Source: CAG-390 sp045531455 (GTDB lineage Bacteria; Bacillota; Clostridia; Oscillospirales; CAG-272). Taken from it: 33,476 nt of DNA. Of the stretch, positions 22,278 to 29,984 are shown in pieces. Where the stretch lies: assembly GCA_045531455.1 (NCBI GenBank), contig JAZSEA010000055.1, positions 1 through 33,476 of the forward strand. Reading direction: 5' to 3'. Position 1 is the first letter of the stretch, and each line of letters starts with the position of its first letter. Below the pieces are notes generated by a model. It had not been told where the DNA came from, did no database searches, and saw only the letters and a list, made by a program, of their open reading frames with translations. A program made the position numbers and the translations under genes.

Positions 22278-23756
22278 TTAAAACATCTTATTTATCTCTG
22301 CAAGTGTTTTTCTCACAAGCAGATCGCCGCCTGCGTGGCCTGCGGTACCGCTCGAGACGTATGCGGAGTAGTGACCGCCCTTTTCTGCCTTTTCCGTGGG
22401 AAGATAGCCTTTACTTCCGCAGCAGAGCTGAATAAGGAAGGTTTGCTTTGCTTTACTGCGCGCGCGGATCTGATTGCCGTAGTTGAGGAAAAGCTCGTAG
22501 GGGTTGGTGGCGATCGCAACGTCACCGAGGCGGAGGACGTGGATCTCGATCGGATCGGTCTCAACGCTCTGTTGGACCTCGTATCTCGCAACTGTACCCG
22601 CGTGGACGTGCATCGCGGCGTTGTCCTTGAAGGTGATCGAACCGGTATGCTTCTCGAAAAACTCCTTGATCGCGGCGAGTGCGCGGTCGCGCTCTTCAAT
22701 AGTTACGCGGCGCAGAGGTATATCGAGTTCGATTACCTTATGCGTGAAATCGGCTTCGTCGGTGTATGATGCGATATCCTCGTAAGCGTAAAGGATCTCG
22801 TCGGAAATTCTGCGCGCGGCACGGATGCATCCCGCCTCGTCGAACATCGAGGGGTCGGCTCGGCGTGCGGGCACGTTTTCGCGGACGATATTCGGGTCGT
22901 TGATCGGGCTTTCGGGCTCGACCCAACGGATCATATCGCGCGGACACTGATCTCCCGCGGGAGAGCAGAGAGGAAGAAGGAAGATATCCTCGCCGAATCT
23001 CGCGCGGAGCTTCTTTTTGACGTCGCCCCAAAAATCGGCGGAGATAATATTTCTGTGCTCAAGAACCTGCGCGGGGCAGGCAAGATTGGCAACGACACCC
23101 GTAAGCTTTTCGTCACAGTCGGTGATGAAAAGCATCTCGATGCCGCTGTCGCTTCCGCCTTCAAGCTCGGTGAAATTGGCAAAATTAGTGTCACCCCACA
23201 TCTTCGCGCTGCCGTCATCGTAGCAGACACGGCGGCACATTCCGATAGCCGCGCGTCCGAATCCCGCGGCAAATTTGCCTTCCTTCAGATTACCGTAAGC
23301 GAGAAGAGCCGCCTCGGCTATCTTCTCGGCAAGAAAAGCGTGAGCCTCCTCGCCGTCGAGCAGATCGCCCGAGCTGTCGCTTACGAATTCATCGTAGGTC
23401 ACGCCATCGGGAGTGTATTTCGAGAGCACACCGAGCGTGCTTCCGTAGGAATCGTCTGCGCGTGCGTATGAAAGAGAGGTGTGGCTGTGGATTGCGCTGA
23501 CGATCACCTTATCATATGGAAAGCCCTCGGCCTTTTTCAGTATTTCTCTTGTCGATTCAAGTAAAGCGTAGCTTGTGCTGACAAGATCGCAGGCGCAGAA
23601 GATTGCGATATCATCGCCCTCGACGGCAAGCGCGGTGACCGATATTTCGTCGCGTACCTCATTCGTGATGCGCTCGTAGAACTGACCCGCTAAATTTATA
23701 TTTTTTCCTTCGGGAACGAGGGAGACCTCGCTCCAGCCGAATCTGAGTTTTGACAT
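22278..23756 (-). CDS. Neutral/alkaline ceramidase-like hydrolase
   Basis: 492 aa on the minus strand. It resembles the N-terminal catalytic domain of neutral ceramidases and related bacterial amidohydrolase-like proteins: a VTALAVEGDDIAIFCACDLV strand set, the zinc-site block SAIHSHTSLSY with His90 and His92, VVANLACPAQVLEH, LPLCSPAGDQCPRD and a C-terminal PYELFLNYG...CCGSKGYLPTE block. No signal peptide is present, so unlike secreted ceramidases it should be cytoplasmic, and a ceramide substrate is doubtful. AAGAGG precedes its start. It has its own promoter and is divergent from the corrinoid operon, which may place it in the same pathway. Confidence 0.72.
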   Translation of the reverse strand: MSKLRFGWSEVSLVPEGKNINLAGQFYERITNEVRDEISVTALAVEGDDIAIFCACDLVSTSYALLESTREILKKAEGFPYDKVIVSAIHSHTSLSYARADDSYGSTLGVLSKYTPDGVTYDEFVSDSSGDLLDGEEAHAFLAEKIAEAALLAYGNLKEGKFAAGFGRAAIGMCRRVCYDDGSAKMWGDTNFANFTELEGGSDSGIEMLFITDCDEKLTGVVANLACPAQVLEHRNIISADFWGDVKKKLRARFGEDIFLLPLCSPAGDQCPRDMIRWVEPESPINDPNIVRENVPARRADPSMFDEAGCIRAARRISDEILYAYEDIASYTDEADFTHKVIELDIPLRRVTIEERDRALAAIKEFFEKHTGSITFKDNAAMHVHAGTVARYEVQQSVETDPIEIHVLRLGDVAIATNPYELFLNYGNQIRARSKAKQTFLIQLCCGSKGYLPTEKAEKGGHYSAYVSSGTAGHAGGDLLVRKTLAEINKMF

Positions 23757-23786
23757 GGCATTACCTCTTTGGGGTGGTTTTTTTCT

Positions 23787-23815
23787 ATTATAACATAATA
23801 ATGATTGTTTTGCAA
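23787..23815 (-). promoter_or_regulatory. Promoter of the ceramidase-like gene
   Basis: On the minus strand TTGCAA (23815-23810) and TATAAT (23792-23787) are 17 bp apart, 31 bases before the start codon. It is back-to-back with the corrinoid operon promoter. Confidence 0.78.
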
Positions 23816-23833
23816 GGAAAATCGAATTTTCTA

Positions 23834-23862
23834 TTGATTTTTCTCTTAAATTAGTATATAAT
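23834..23862 (+). promoter_or_regulatory. Promoter of the corrinoid methyltransferase operon
   Basis: TTGATT (23834-23839), a 17-bp spacer and TATAAT (23857-23862), 32 bases before the start codon. There is no space for a cobalamin riboswitch and no adjacent regulator gene. Confidence 0.78.
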
Positions 23863-23894
23863 TAATTTATTAAAGTTTTTTAAGGAGAACAGAT

Positions 23895-24527
23895 ATGCAG
23901 ATTTTACGAGATATTTCCGAGAACCTTCAGAACGGTAAGGCGAAAATCGTTAAGGCACTTGTTGAGCAGGCTGTAGCCGAGGGTATCAGCCCCGAGAAGA
24001 TCCTCAACGAGGGTCTGCTTGACGGTATGAGCGTAGTCGGCGAAAAGTTCAAGAATAACGAGATCTACGTTCCCGAGGTGCTTGTTGCCGCGAGAGCGAT
24101 GAATATGGGCTCGCAGATTTTAAAGCCCCTGCTTGCGGCAGAGGGCGTCAAGGCTACGGGTAAGGTTTGCATCGGTACCGTTCAGGGTGACTTGCACGAT
24201 ATCGGAAAGAATCTTGTCAAGATGATGATGGAGGGCAAGGGACTTGAGGTCGTTGACCTCGGTACCGACGTTCCCGCAGAGACCTTCGTTCAGACCGCGA
24301 TCGAGCAGAACTGTCAGGTCATCTGTTGCTCGGCTCTTCTTACCACAACGATGAGCGTTATGGATGAGGTCGTTAAGGCTGCCGAGGCTGCGGGGATCCG
24401 CGATAAGGTAAAGATCATGATCGGCGGCGCGCCCGTAAGCGAGGAATATCGCCTCAAGATCGGCGCCGATTGCTATACCGTTGATGCGGCAAGTGCTGCC
24501 GACGCGGCTGTTGAATTCTGCAAATAA
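23895..24527 (+). CDS. Corrinoid (B12-binding) methyltransferase carrier protein
   Basis: 210 aa. Residues 1-85 are the helical cap domain (VEQAVAEGISPEKILNEGLL, then EIYVPEVLVAARAMN) and residues 88-210 the Rossmann-like cobalamin domain with GTVQGDLHDIGKN, where His101 of DxHxxG is the lower axial ligand of base-off cobalamin. It matches the MtmC/MtbC/MtaC-type small carriers that pass a methyl group between two methyltransferases. AAGGAG precedes the ATG. It heads a five-gene operon with two URO-D-fold proteins, DUF2284 and a RACo-like activator, all the same strand with small gaps. Confidence 0.92.
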   Translation: MQILRDISENLQNGKAKIVKALVEQAVAEGISPEKILNEGLLDGMSVVGEKFKNNEIYVPEVLVAARAMNMGSQILKPLLAAEGVKATGKVCIGTVQGDLHDIGKNLVKMMMEGKGLEVVDLGTDVPAETFVQTAIEQNCQVICCSALLTTTMSVMDEVVKAAEAAGIRDKVKIMIGGAPVSEEYRLKIGADCYTVDAASAADAAVEFCK

Positions 24528-24541
24528 ACCCATCTGAAGCT

Positions 24542-25768
24542 ATGACCGAAAAAGACAGATCTGTTGTCAGGGAGCTTGCAAAGCGATATATGGAGCTGGT
24601 CTGTACCGAAAAGCAGGAGAAAATGGTTCGCCGTTTCCGAGACACCAATGACTTGAAACCCGGAAGACCGCCCGTCATTCTCGACGAGATCCCTTGGTAT
24701 CAGATGAACGCGCACGGCGAGCTCACCTGCATCTGCGAGGACAAGGGCGCGCGAAATACCGAGCTCTATTTCAGAAAAGCCATCTACTATATGGAGCATT
24801 TCAAGGCGGATAACCTCTATGAGCCCGTCTTTCGCGTAAAACGCGCGGTTGAAACAACGGGGATCGGACTTGAACCCGTTACCACCGATCTTAAGCGTAC
24901 CGATGAGATCAACAACATCGTCTCGCGCGAGTTTGAGGATATCCTCGAGGATGAGTCCGCGCTCGATCTGCTTCACGATCCTGTTCTCACTCTCCGTCCC
25001 GATAAGGACGAGGCGAGAATGGAGTTTTATACCGACCTGCTTGGCGACACAATCCCGGTCAAGCTTTATGGCTATGCTTATTTTTACTTTGCCCCGTGGG
25101 ATAAGATCACTCGCCTGCGCGGAGTTGAGCCGATCCTGATGGATATGTACGACCGCCCCGAGTATCTGCACAAGATCATCGGGAAATATATTTCCGCCGC
25201 GCACGCAGAGCTTGATTTTGTGGAAAAGAATCTCGATGTTTGCCCCACCCCGTCGCTTCATTGCACACCGGGCGAAGTATCGGGTCTGGATGACGAGGGC
25301 TTGGGGGCAACCTGGTGCCGCAGTATGGCGCAGACTTTTGGCGTCATCTCGCCCGCAATGTTCGAGGAATTCGAGGTTGATTATCTGCTTTCGGTAGCAA
25401 AGAGATTTAAATATACCTATTACGGCTGTTGCGAGCCGCTTGACGATAAGATCAGCGTGCTCAAAAAGATACCAAATCTGCGAAAGATCGGTTGCTCGCC
25501 TTGGGCGAACGTTGAAAGATGTGCCGAGCAGATCGGCGGCGACTACGTGCTTTCAAGAAAGCCGAACCCCGCGCACGTGGCGATCAGCACCGACCCCGAC
25601 GTCATAAGACGCGAGGTGGAGGAAACCGTCAAGGCTTGTACTAAATACGGTTGTGCTTATGACTATGTGCTCAAGGACATCAGCACGGTTTCGGGCAGAC
25701 CCGAAAATCTGATCGTCTGGGCGCAAACGGTCAGCGACGTGCTCGACAAATATTATGATCAGAGGTAA
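24542..25768 (+). CDS. URO-D-fold methyltransferase-like protein, first copy
   Basis: 408 aa, cytoplasmic. It fits the uroporphyrinogen decarboxylase/MetE-like barrel superfamily, which contains methylcobamide methyltransferases such as MtaA, MtbA and CmuA, but lacks the N-terminal Arg motif of true HemE. Likely metal ligands are Cys in YYGCCEP and Cys in KIGCSPW near the C-terminus, with LHCTPGE upstream, matching the His/Cys-x-Cys-then-Cys zinc pattern. The closest role is methyl transfer to or from the corrinoid protein; which substrate is unknown. It starts 14 bases after the corrinoid gene with a weak ribosome binding site, implying coupling. Confidence 0.75.
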   Translation: MTEKDRSVVRELAKRYMELVCTEKQEKMVRRFRDTNDLKPGRPPVILDEIPWYQMNAHGELTCICEDKGARNTELYFRKAIYYMEHFKADNLYEPVFRVKRAVETTGIGLEPVTTDLKRTDEINNIVSREFEDILEDESALDLLHDPVLTLRPDKDEARMEFYTDLLGDTIPVKLYGYAYFYFAPWDKITRLRGVEPILMDMYDRPEYLHKIIGKYISAAHAELDFVEKNLDVCPTPSLHCTPGEVSGLDDEGLGATWCRSMAQTFGVISPAMFEEFEVDYLLSVAKRFKYTYYGCCEPLDDKISVLKKIPNLRKIGCSPWANVERCAEQIGGDYVLSRKPNPAHVAISTDPDVIRREVEETVKACTKYGCAYDYVLKDISTVSGRPENLIVWAQTVSDVLDKYYDQR

Positions 25769-25773
25769 ATGAT

Positions 25774-26898
25774 ATGACAACACGCGAGCGTTGTATGAAT
25801 CTTTTGCATTATAAGCAGGTTGACCGCGTACCCGCCGTTCATTTCGGCTATTGGGGAGAATTGCTTTCCGAATGGGCAGAGCAAGGACATATTTCCAAGG
25901 AAATGGCAAAGGGTGCCGTCCGCGACGGCTCACCCGTACAGGCGGGGCTCGACAAGATCATCGGCTGGGATTGCACCTGGCATAATTGCGTGTACCCGAA
26001 ATTGGGTCTTTATCCCGCTTTTAAAAGAGAGGTCATCGTGACCCTTCCCGACGGCTCTCAAAGAGTGCTCACCGACAAGGGCGTAATTGAAAAATTCAAG
26101 CCCGGAATCGTTTCGATTCCCTCCGAGGACGATTATCTTCTGAAGGACCGCAAAGCCTTCGAGGAGCTTTTTCTGCCCAAAATGCAGTATTCGGAGGATC
26201 GCGCAAGGAGCGAGGATATTACCCGACAGTATAACGAAAAGCTCGAATACGATGCTCCGATAGGACTGAGGATCGGAAGCGTTCTCGGCGATATCCGCGA
26301 TATTACGACTGTTATGGGCATGAGCTACCTTATGTACGATGAGGACGAGGATCTTCTTGCCGACATCGTGGATACCTATGCGGAAATGCAGTATAAATGC
26401 GTTGAAGCGGCGCTGAAGACGGGTCTGAAATTCGATTTCGGTCACTATTGGGAGGATATCTGCTTCAAGAGCGGACCTCTGCTTTCGCCCGGGAAGTTCG
26501 ATGAGCTTTGCGCGAAGCATTACAAAAAGAGAAACGATCTGCTTCACGAGTACGGAATTGACATCATTTCGCTCGACTGCGACGGCGTTATTGATAAGCT
26601 TATTCCGACGTGGATCGAGAACGGCGTAAACGTCCTCTTCCCGATCGAAGTCGGCGTATGGGGGGATCAGTTCGAGCCCGCAAGAAAGCTTTACGGTGAA
26701 AAGATCCTCGGAGTTGGCGGAATGGACAAGACGGCGTTCAGAAAGGACCGTGCCGCCGTTGACCGCGAGATCGAGCGTATGGCGCGCCTTGTGTCGCTCG
26801 GGGGATTCATTCCTTGCCCAGACCACAGACTAATGCCCGGCTCGAAATTCGAGCTTGTGCAGTACTATGCCGAAGAGATCAAGAAGATCAGAGTATAG
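25774..26898 (+). CDS. URO-D-fold methyltransferase-like protein, second copy
   Basis: 374 aa. It shares the URO-D barrel: TTRERCMNLLHYKQVDRVPAV (typical opening of the non-HemE members), DFGHYWEDICFKSGPLLSP, DIISLDCDGVID with a metal-ligand Cys, VNVLFPIEVGVWGD, GVGGMDKTAF and the closing FIPCPDHRLMPGSKFELVQY with Cys and His. It is only distantly similar to the protein encoded before it. With two URO-D proteins and one carrier, one may demethylate the donor and the other pass the methyl on, but their order cannot be told. AGAGG precedes ATG 25774, 5 bases after the previous stop. Confidence 0.78.
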   Translation: MTTRERCMNLLHYKQVDRVPAVHFGYWGELLSEWAEQGHISKEMAKGAVRDGSPVQAGLDKIIGWDCTWHNCVYPKLGLYPAFKREVIVTLPDGSQRVLTDKGVIEKFKPGIVSIPSEDDYLLKDRKAFEELFLPKMQYSEDRARSEDITRQYNEKLEYDAPIGLRIGSVLGDIRDITTVMGMSYLMYDEDEDLLADIVDTYAEMQYKCVEAALKTGLKFDFGHYWEDICFKSGPLLSPGKFDELCAKHYKKRNDLLHEYGIDIISLDCDGVIDKLIPTWIENGVNVLFPIEVGVWGDQFEPARKLYGEKILGVGGMDKTAFRKDRAAVDREIERMARLVSLGGFIPCPDHRLMPGSKFELVQYYAEEIKKIRV

Positions 26899-26917
26899 TA
26901 CCGATTGGAGGATCATT

Positions 26918-27493
26918 ATGTTTGAAAAATGGAAGTTAGCCAAGGAGCTTGAGCGTGCCGCGATCGATCTCGGCGCAGATAAGGCGAAGGTCATATCGAT
27001 CGATAAGGTCGAGCTTGACCGCTCGTTCCGCGCTATGTGCGAGTCGAATGCCTGCGGCGTTTACGGAAAATGTCATATGTGTCCTCCCGACGTCGGTAAT
27101 ATCGACGAGATGATGGCGGAGGTGCGGAAACACAAATACGCGCTCGTTTATCAAAGGGTCTCGGAGCTTGAGGACAGCTATGATTTCGAGGGTATGACCG
27201 AGGCAAAGAGAAGCTTCCGTCCGATCTCACAGGATCTGCGCGAGTTCTTCCGTGAAAAGGGGCTATCGAATGCTCTGCATCTGAGCGTCGGCGGTTGTGG
27301 GTATTGTACGATCTGCGCAAAGCGGCTCGACTCTCCCTGCCGTTATCCCGATAAAGCTATGGCGTCTCTCGAGGCTTACGGCGTCAACGTTTCGCGCCTT
27401 GCCGCCGTTTCGGGGATGAAGTACATAAACGGTCAGAATACAGTTACCTATTTCGGTGCGGTGTTCTTCACGCCCGACGGCGAAAACGAATGA
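26918..27493 (+). CDS. DUF2284 metal-binding protein
   Basis: 191 aa, cysteine-rich. The blocks CESNACGVYGKCHMCPP and GGCGYCTICAKRLDSPCRYP are typical of DUF2284 and probably bind a metal or an iron-sulfur cluster. The protein has no membrane segment. TTGGAGG precedes ATG 26918; an in-frame ATG at 26855 lies within the previous gene and is unlikely. DUF2284 genes recur in anaerobes beside corrinoid methyltransferase genes, so a role in cobalamin redox or electron supply is plausible but not proved. Confidence 0.83.
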   Translation: MFEKWKLAKELERAAIDLGADKAKVISIDKVELDRSFRAMCESNACGVYGKCHMCPPDVGNIDEMMAEVRKHKYALVYQRVSELEDSYDFEGMTEAKRSFRPISQDLREFFREKGLSNALHLSVGGCGYCTICAKRLDSPCRYPDKAMASLEAYGVNVSRLAAVSGMKYINGQNTVTYFGAVFFTPDGENE

Positions 27494-27494
27494 T

Positions 27495-28991
27495 ATGATA
27501 GAGATTATTGTCAACGGTGAGTCCCGAAAAGTTCCCTCGGGGCTCACCCTTTCGGAAATTACAAGCGGCGAGAAGCCCTGCGGCGGTCACGGCAAATGCG
27601 GCAAATGCAAGGTCATTGCCCGAGGAGAGCTTTCCTTGCCGAGCGAAGCCGAAATGCGCCTTCTTACCGAAGAGGAATTGAAAAACGGCGTCCGCCTTGC
27701 GTGCACCACACGCGCTTTGGGCGATTGCGAGGTTGAAACTCTCGGGTCGTCCGCCGATGCGCAGATAGTCACGGGCGGCGCGAGCGTGGGCTTTGAGGTG
27801 AAGCCCACATTTAAAAAATACGGTATCTCGATTGATATCGGAACGACCACTCTCGCGGCTCGGCTTTATGATGTGAATGGAAACATCGTCGCCGAATACT
27901 CGCGGCTGAATCCGCAATCCGAATTCGGCGCGGACGTTATCTCGAGGATCGAGGCTTCGATGAAGGGAAGTGCGGACGAGCTTGCGGAGTCGATCCTTTC
28001 GGCTCTGGATGAGATGATCGTACGCCTGGCATCGGAAGCGAAGGTCGCTCAGAGCGAGATCGACGGCGTAGTGATCACGGGGAATACCGTTATGCTTTCT
28101 CTGCTGACGCGCGAGGACGTCGAGCCCTTTTCGCACGCTCCTTTTGAGGCTAAAAGGCTCTTTGGCGAGGCTGTTTCGGCAAAGGAGATGGGTCTTGATT
28201 CACTTGCACCCGACACGCAGGTCTACCTGCCGCCCTGCATTTCGGCTTTTGTCGGTGCCGATACTGTCTGCGCTCTGATCGCTACCGATCTCTGCTCGAA
28301 GGATTGCGCTATGCTTGCCGATATCGGAACGAACGGCGAGATGGCTCTGTGGTATAAGGATACGCTGACGGTCTGTTCGACCGCCGCAGGTCCCGCTTTT
28401 GAAGGAGTCGGGATCTCGATGGGAATGCGCGGCGCGGTCGGTGCGATCGACAGGGTGACCTTTGCGGACGGTAAGCTTGAGGCGCACGTGATCGGCGGCG
28501 GCGAGGCTGTCGGGATCTGCGGAAGCGGACTTGTTGATGCCGCGGCTGTGATGCTTGAAGCCGAGATCATTGACGAGACGGGCGCGCTTGATGATGATCC
28601 CTTTCCGCTAAAGGACTCGGTCTCGCTCAGCGGCAAGGACGTCAGAATGCTTCAGCTTGCCAAGAGCGCGATCTGCGCGGGGCTGCAGACTCTCGCGGAG
28701 GATTCGGGACTCGATACCGATGACGTGCCCCTGCTTTATATAGCGGGCGGATTCGGAAATTATCTCAATAAAGAGAGTGCAGCGATGATAGGTATGCTGC
28801 CGCGAAGCCTTGCGGAATGCTCCGTGACCGTCGGAAACGCCGCGCTTACGGGCGCATCGATGATGCTTTTGAATATTGACTCGCGTGAGAGAGCAACCGC
28901 TCTGTCGCGAATTGCAAAAACGCTTGATCTCTCAAAAAATAAAGGATTTTCCGAAAAGTTTATGATGGGAATGATCTTTGAGGAGACATAA
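27495..28991 (+). CDS. RACo-type corrinoid activation protein (2Fe-2S + ASKHA ATPase)
   Basis: 498 aa. Residues 1-80 hold a plant-type 2Fe-2S ferredoxin domain: Cys29, Cys35 and Cys38 in CGGHGKCGKC, then Cys70 in LACTTR. From about 110 an ASKHA ATP-binding fold begins with ISIDIGTTTLAARLYD, followed by VVITGNTVMLSLL, ADIGTNGEMALW and YIAGGFGNYL (DUF4445). RACo uses ATP to drive reduction of cob(II)alamin on corrinoid proteins that have gone inactive, which fits the carrier at 23895. It is shorter than the roughly 600-aa classical RACo, mainly in the linker. ATG 27495 nearly abuts the DUF2284 stop. Confidence 0.9.
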   Translation: MIEIIVNGESRKVPSGLTLSEITSGEKPCGGHGKCGKCKVIARGELSLPSEAEMRLLTEEELKNGVRLACTTRALGDCEVETLGSSADAQIVTGGASVGFEVKPTFKKYGISIDIGTTTLAARLYDVNGNIVAEYSRLNPQSEFGADVISRIEASMKGSADELAESILSALDEMIVRLASEAKVAQSEIDGVVITGNTVMLSLLTREDVEPFSHAPFEAKRLFGEAVSAKEMGLDSLAPDTQVYLPPCISAFVGADTVCALIATDLCSKDCAMLADIGTNGEMALWYKDTLTVCSTAAGPAFEGVGISMGMRGAVGAIDRVTFADGKLEAHVIGGGEAVGICGSGLVDAAAVMLEAEIIDETGALDDDPFPLKDSVSLSGKDVRMLQLAKSAICAGLQTLAEDSGLDTDDVPLLYIAGGFGNYLNKESAAMIGMLPRSLAECSVTVGNAALTGASMMLLNIDSRERATALSRIAKTLDLSKNKGFSEKFMMGMIFEET

Positions 28992-28993
28992 TA

Positions 28994-29030
28994 AAATGAC
29001 CGACGCCGCTTTAAGCGGCGTCGGTCATTT
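28994..29030. terminator. Strong bidirectional terminator
   Basis: AAATGACCGACGCCGCTT (28994-29011) and AAGCGGCGTCGGTCATTT (29013-29030) are perfectly complementary. It closes the corrinoid operon and the convergent ABC operon. Confidence 0.95.
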
Positions 29031-29032
29031 TT

Positions 29033-29962
29033 TTAGTTCCCGCCGGACTCCTCGCCGAAGACGTAGAGGTAATAATCCTCAAGCGTGGGAGCAACGGTCG
29101 TTGCGTTCTTTTCACCGGACGCTACGGGTTCTTCATCCGAAAGAACGCGGAGGATGGCGTCGCCCGTCTTGTCGTCGCGGGTGATGTTGGTCACGCGGTA
29201 TTTCTGCTGAAGCTCGACGACCTCGCTTTCGGGTGCGGGGAGATTCCATACCTTGCCCTCGATCTTGCGGACAAGCTCTGCGGGCGGTGCGTTGTCAACG
29301 ATCACGCCCTTTTTCAGCATTATTACGTCGCGCGCGACGAATTCAACGTCGGAAACGACGTGTGTTGCAATGATTACGATCTTATCGAACGCGATTCGTG
29401 AAATGAAGTTTCGAATTGCGATTCGCTGCTTCGGGTCGAGTCCCGCTGTAGGCTCATCGAGGATGAGAACGGATGGATTGCCGAGTACGGCTTGTGCAAG
29501 CGCGAGTCTCTGCTTCATACCGCCCGAAAGCGCACCGATGCGTCTGCGGGGAATGTCGTCAAGCTCGACGGCTTTGAGGATGTTTTCGATCTCGGATTTG
29601 ATATATTTTCTCTTTTCTCTGCCTTTGAGATGCGATCCGACGTCCTTGAGAGCCGCCATATACCACATAAAGCGTTCGACGGTAAAATTCGGGTACATTC
29701 CGGGGTACTGCGGCATAAAACCGAGCTTTTCGCGGAAACGGACGCCCATCTTGAAGATGCTTTCGGGCTCGCCGCCGTCCGAAAAGAGGATCTCGCCCTC
29801 GTCGGATTTGAGGTTGTCGGTGATGATGTTCATTAATGTACTTTTACCGCTTCCGTTCGGTCCGAGAAGCGCGTAGATTCCCGGCTCGAGGTCTGCGGTG
29901 AAGTGTTGGAGTGCCTTGTTACTTCCGTATGCCTTTGAGACGTTGTTTATGCTTAGTTTCAT
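29033..29962 (-). CDS. ABC transporter ATP-binding protein
   Basis: 309 aa on the minus strand with all ABC motifs: Walker A LLGPNGSGKST, a Q-loop in GFMPQYPGMYPN, the signature LSGGMKQR, Walker B VLILDEPTAGLD and the His switch ATHVVSD. A C-terminal extension of about 80 residues follows, as in ABC-2 exporters (YtrB/NatA-like). AGAGAGG precedes the start. It lies 22 bases after the permease gene in the same operon and presumably energises it. Confidence 0.93.
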   Translation of the reverse strand: MKLSINNVSKAYGSNKALQHFTADLEPGIYALLGPNGSGKSTLMNIITDNLKSDEGEILFSDGGEPESIFKMGVRFREKLGFMPQYPGMYPNFTVERFMWYMAALKDVGSHLKGREKRKYIKSEIENILKAVELDDIPRRRIGALSGGMKQRLALAQAVLGNPSVLILDEPTAGLDPKQRIAIRNFISRIAFDKIVIIATHVVSDVEFVARDVIMLKKGVIVDNAPPAELVRKIEGKVWNLPAPESEVVELQQKYRVTNITRDDKTGDAILRVLSDEEPVASGEKNATTVAPTLEDYYLYVFGEESGGN

Positions 29963-29984
29963 GATTTTTACCTCTCTTTCCGAA

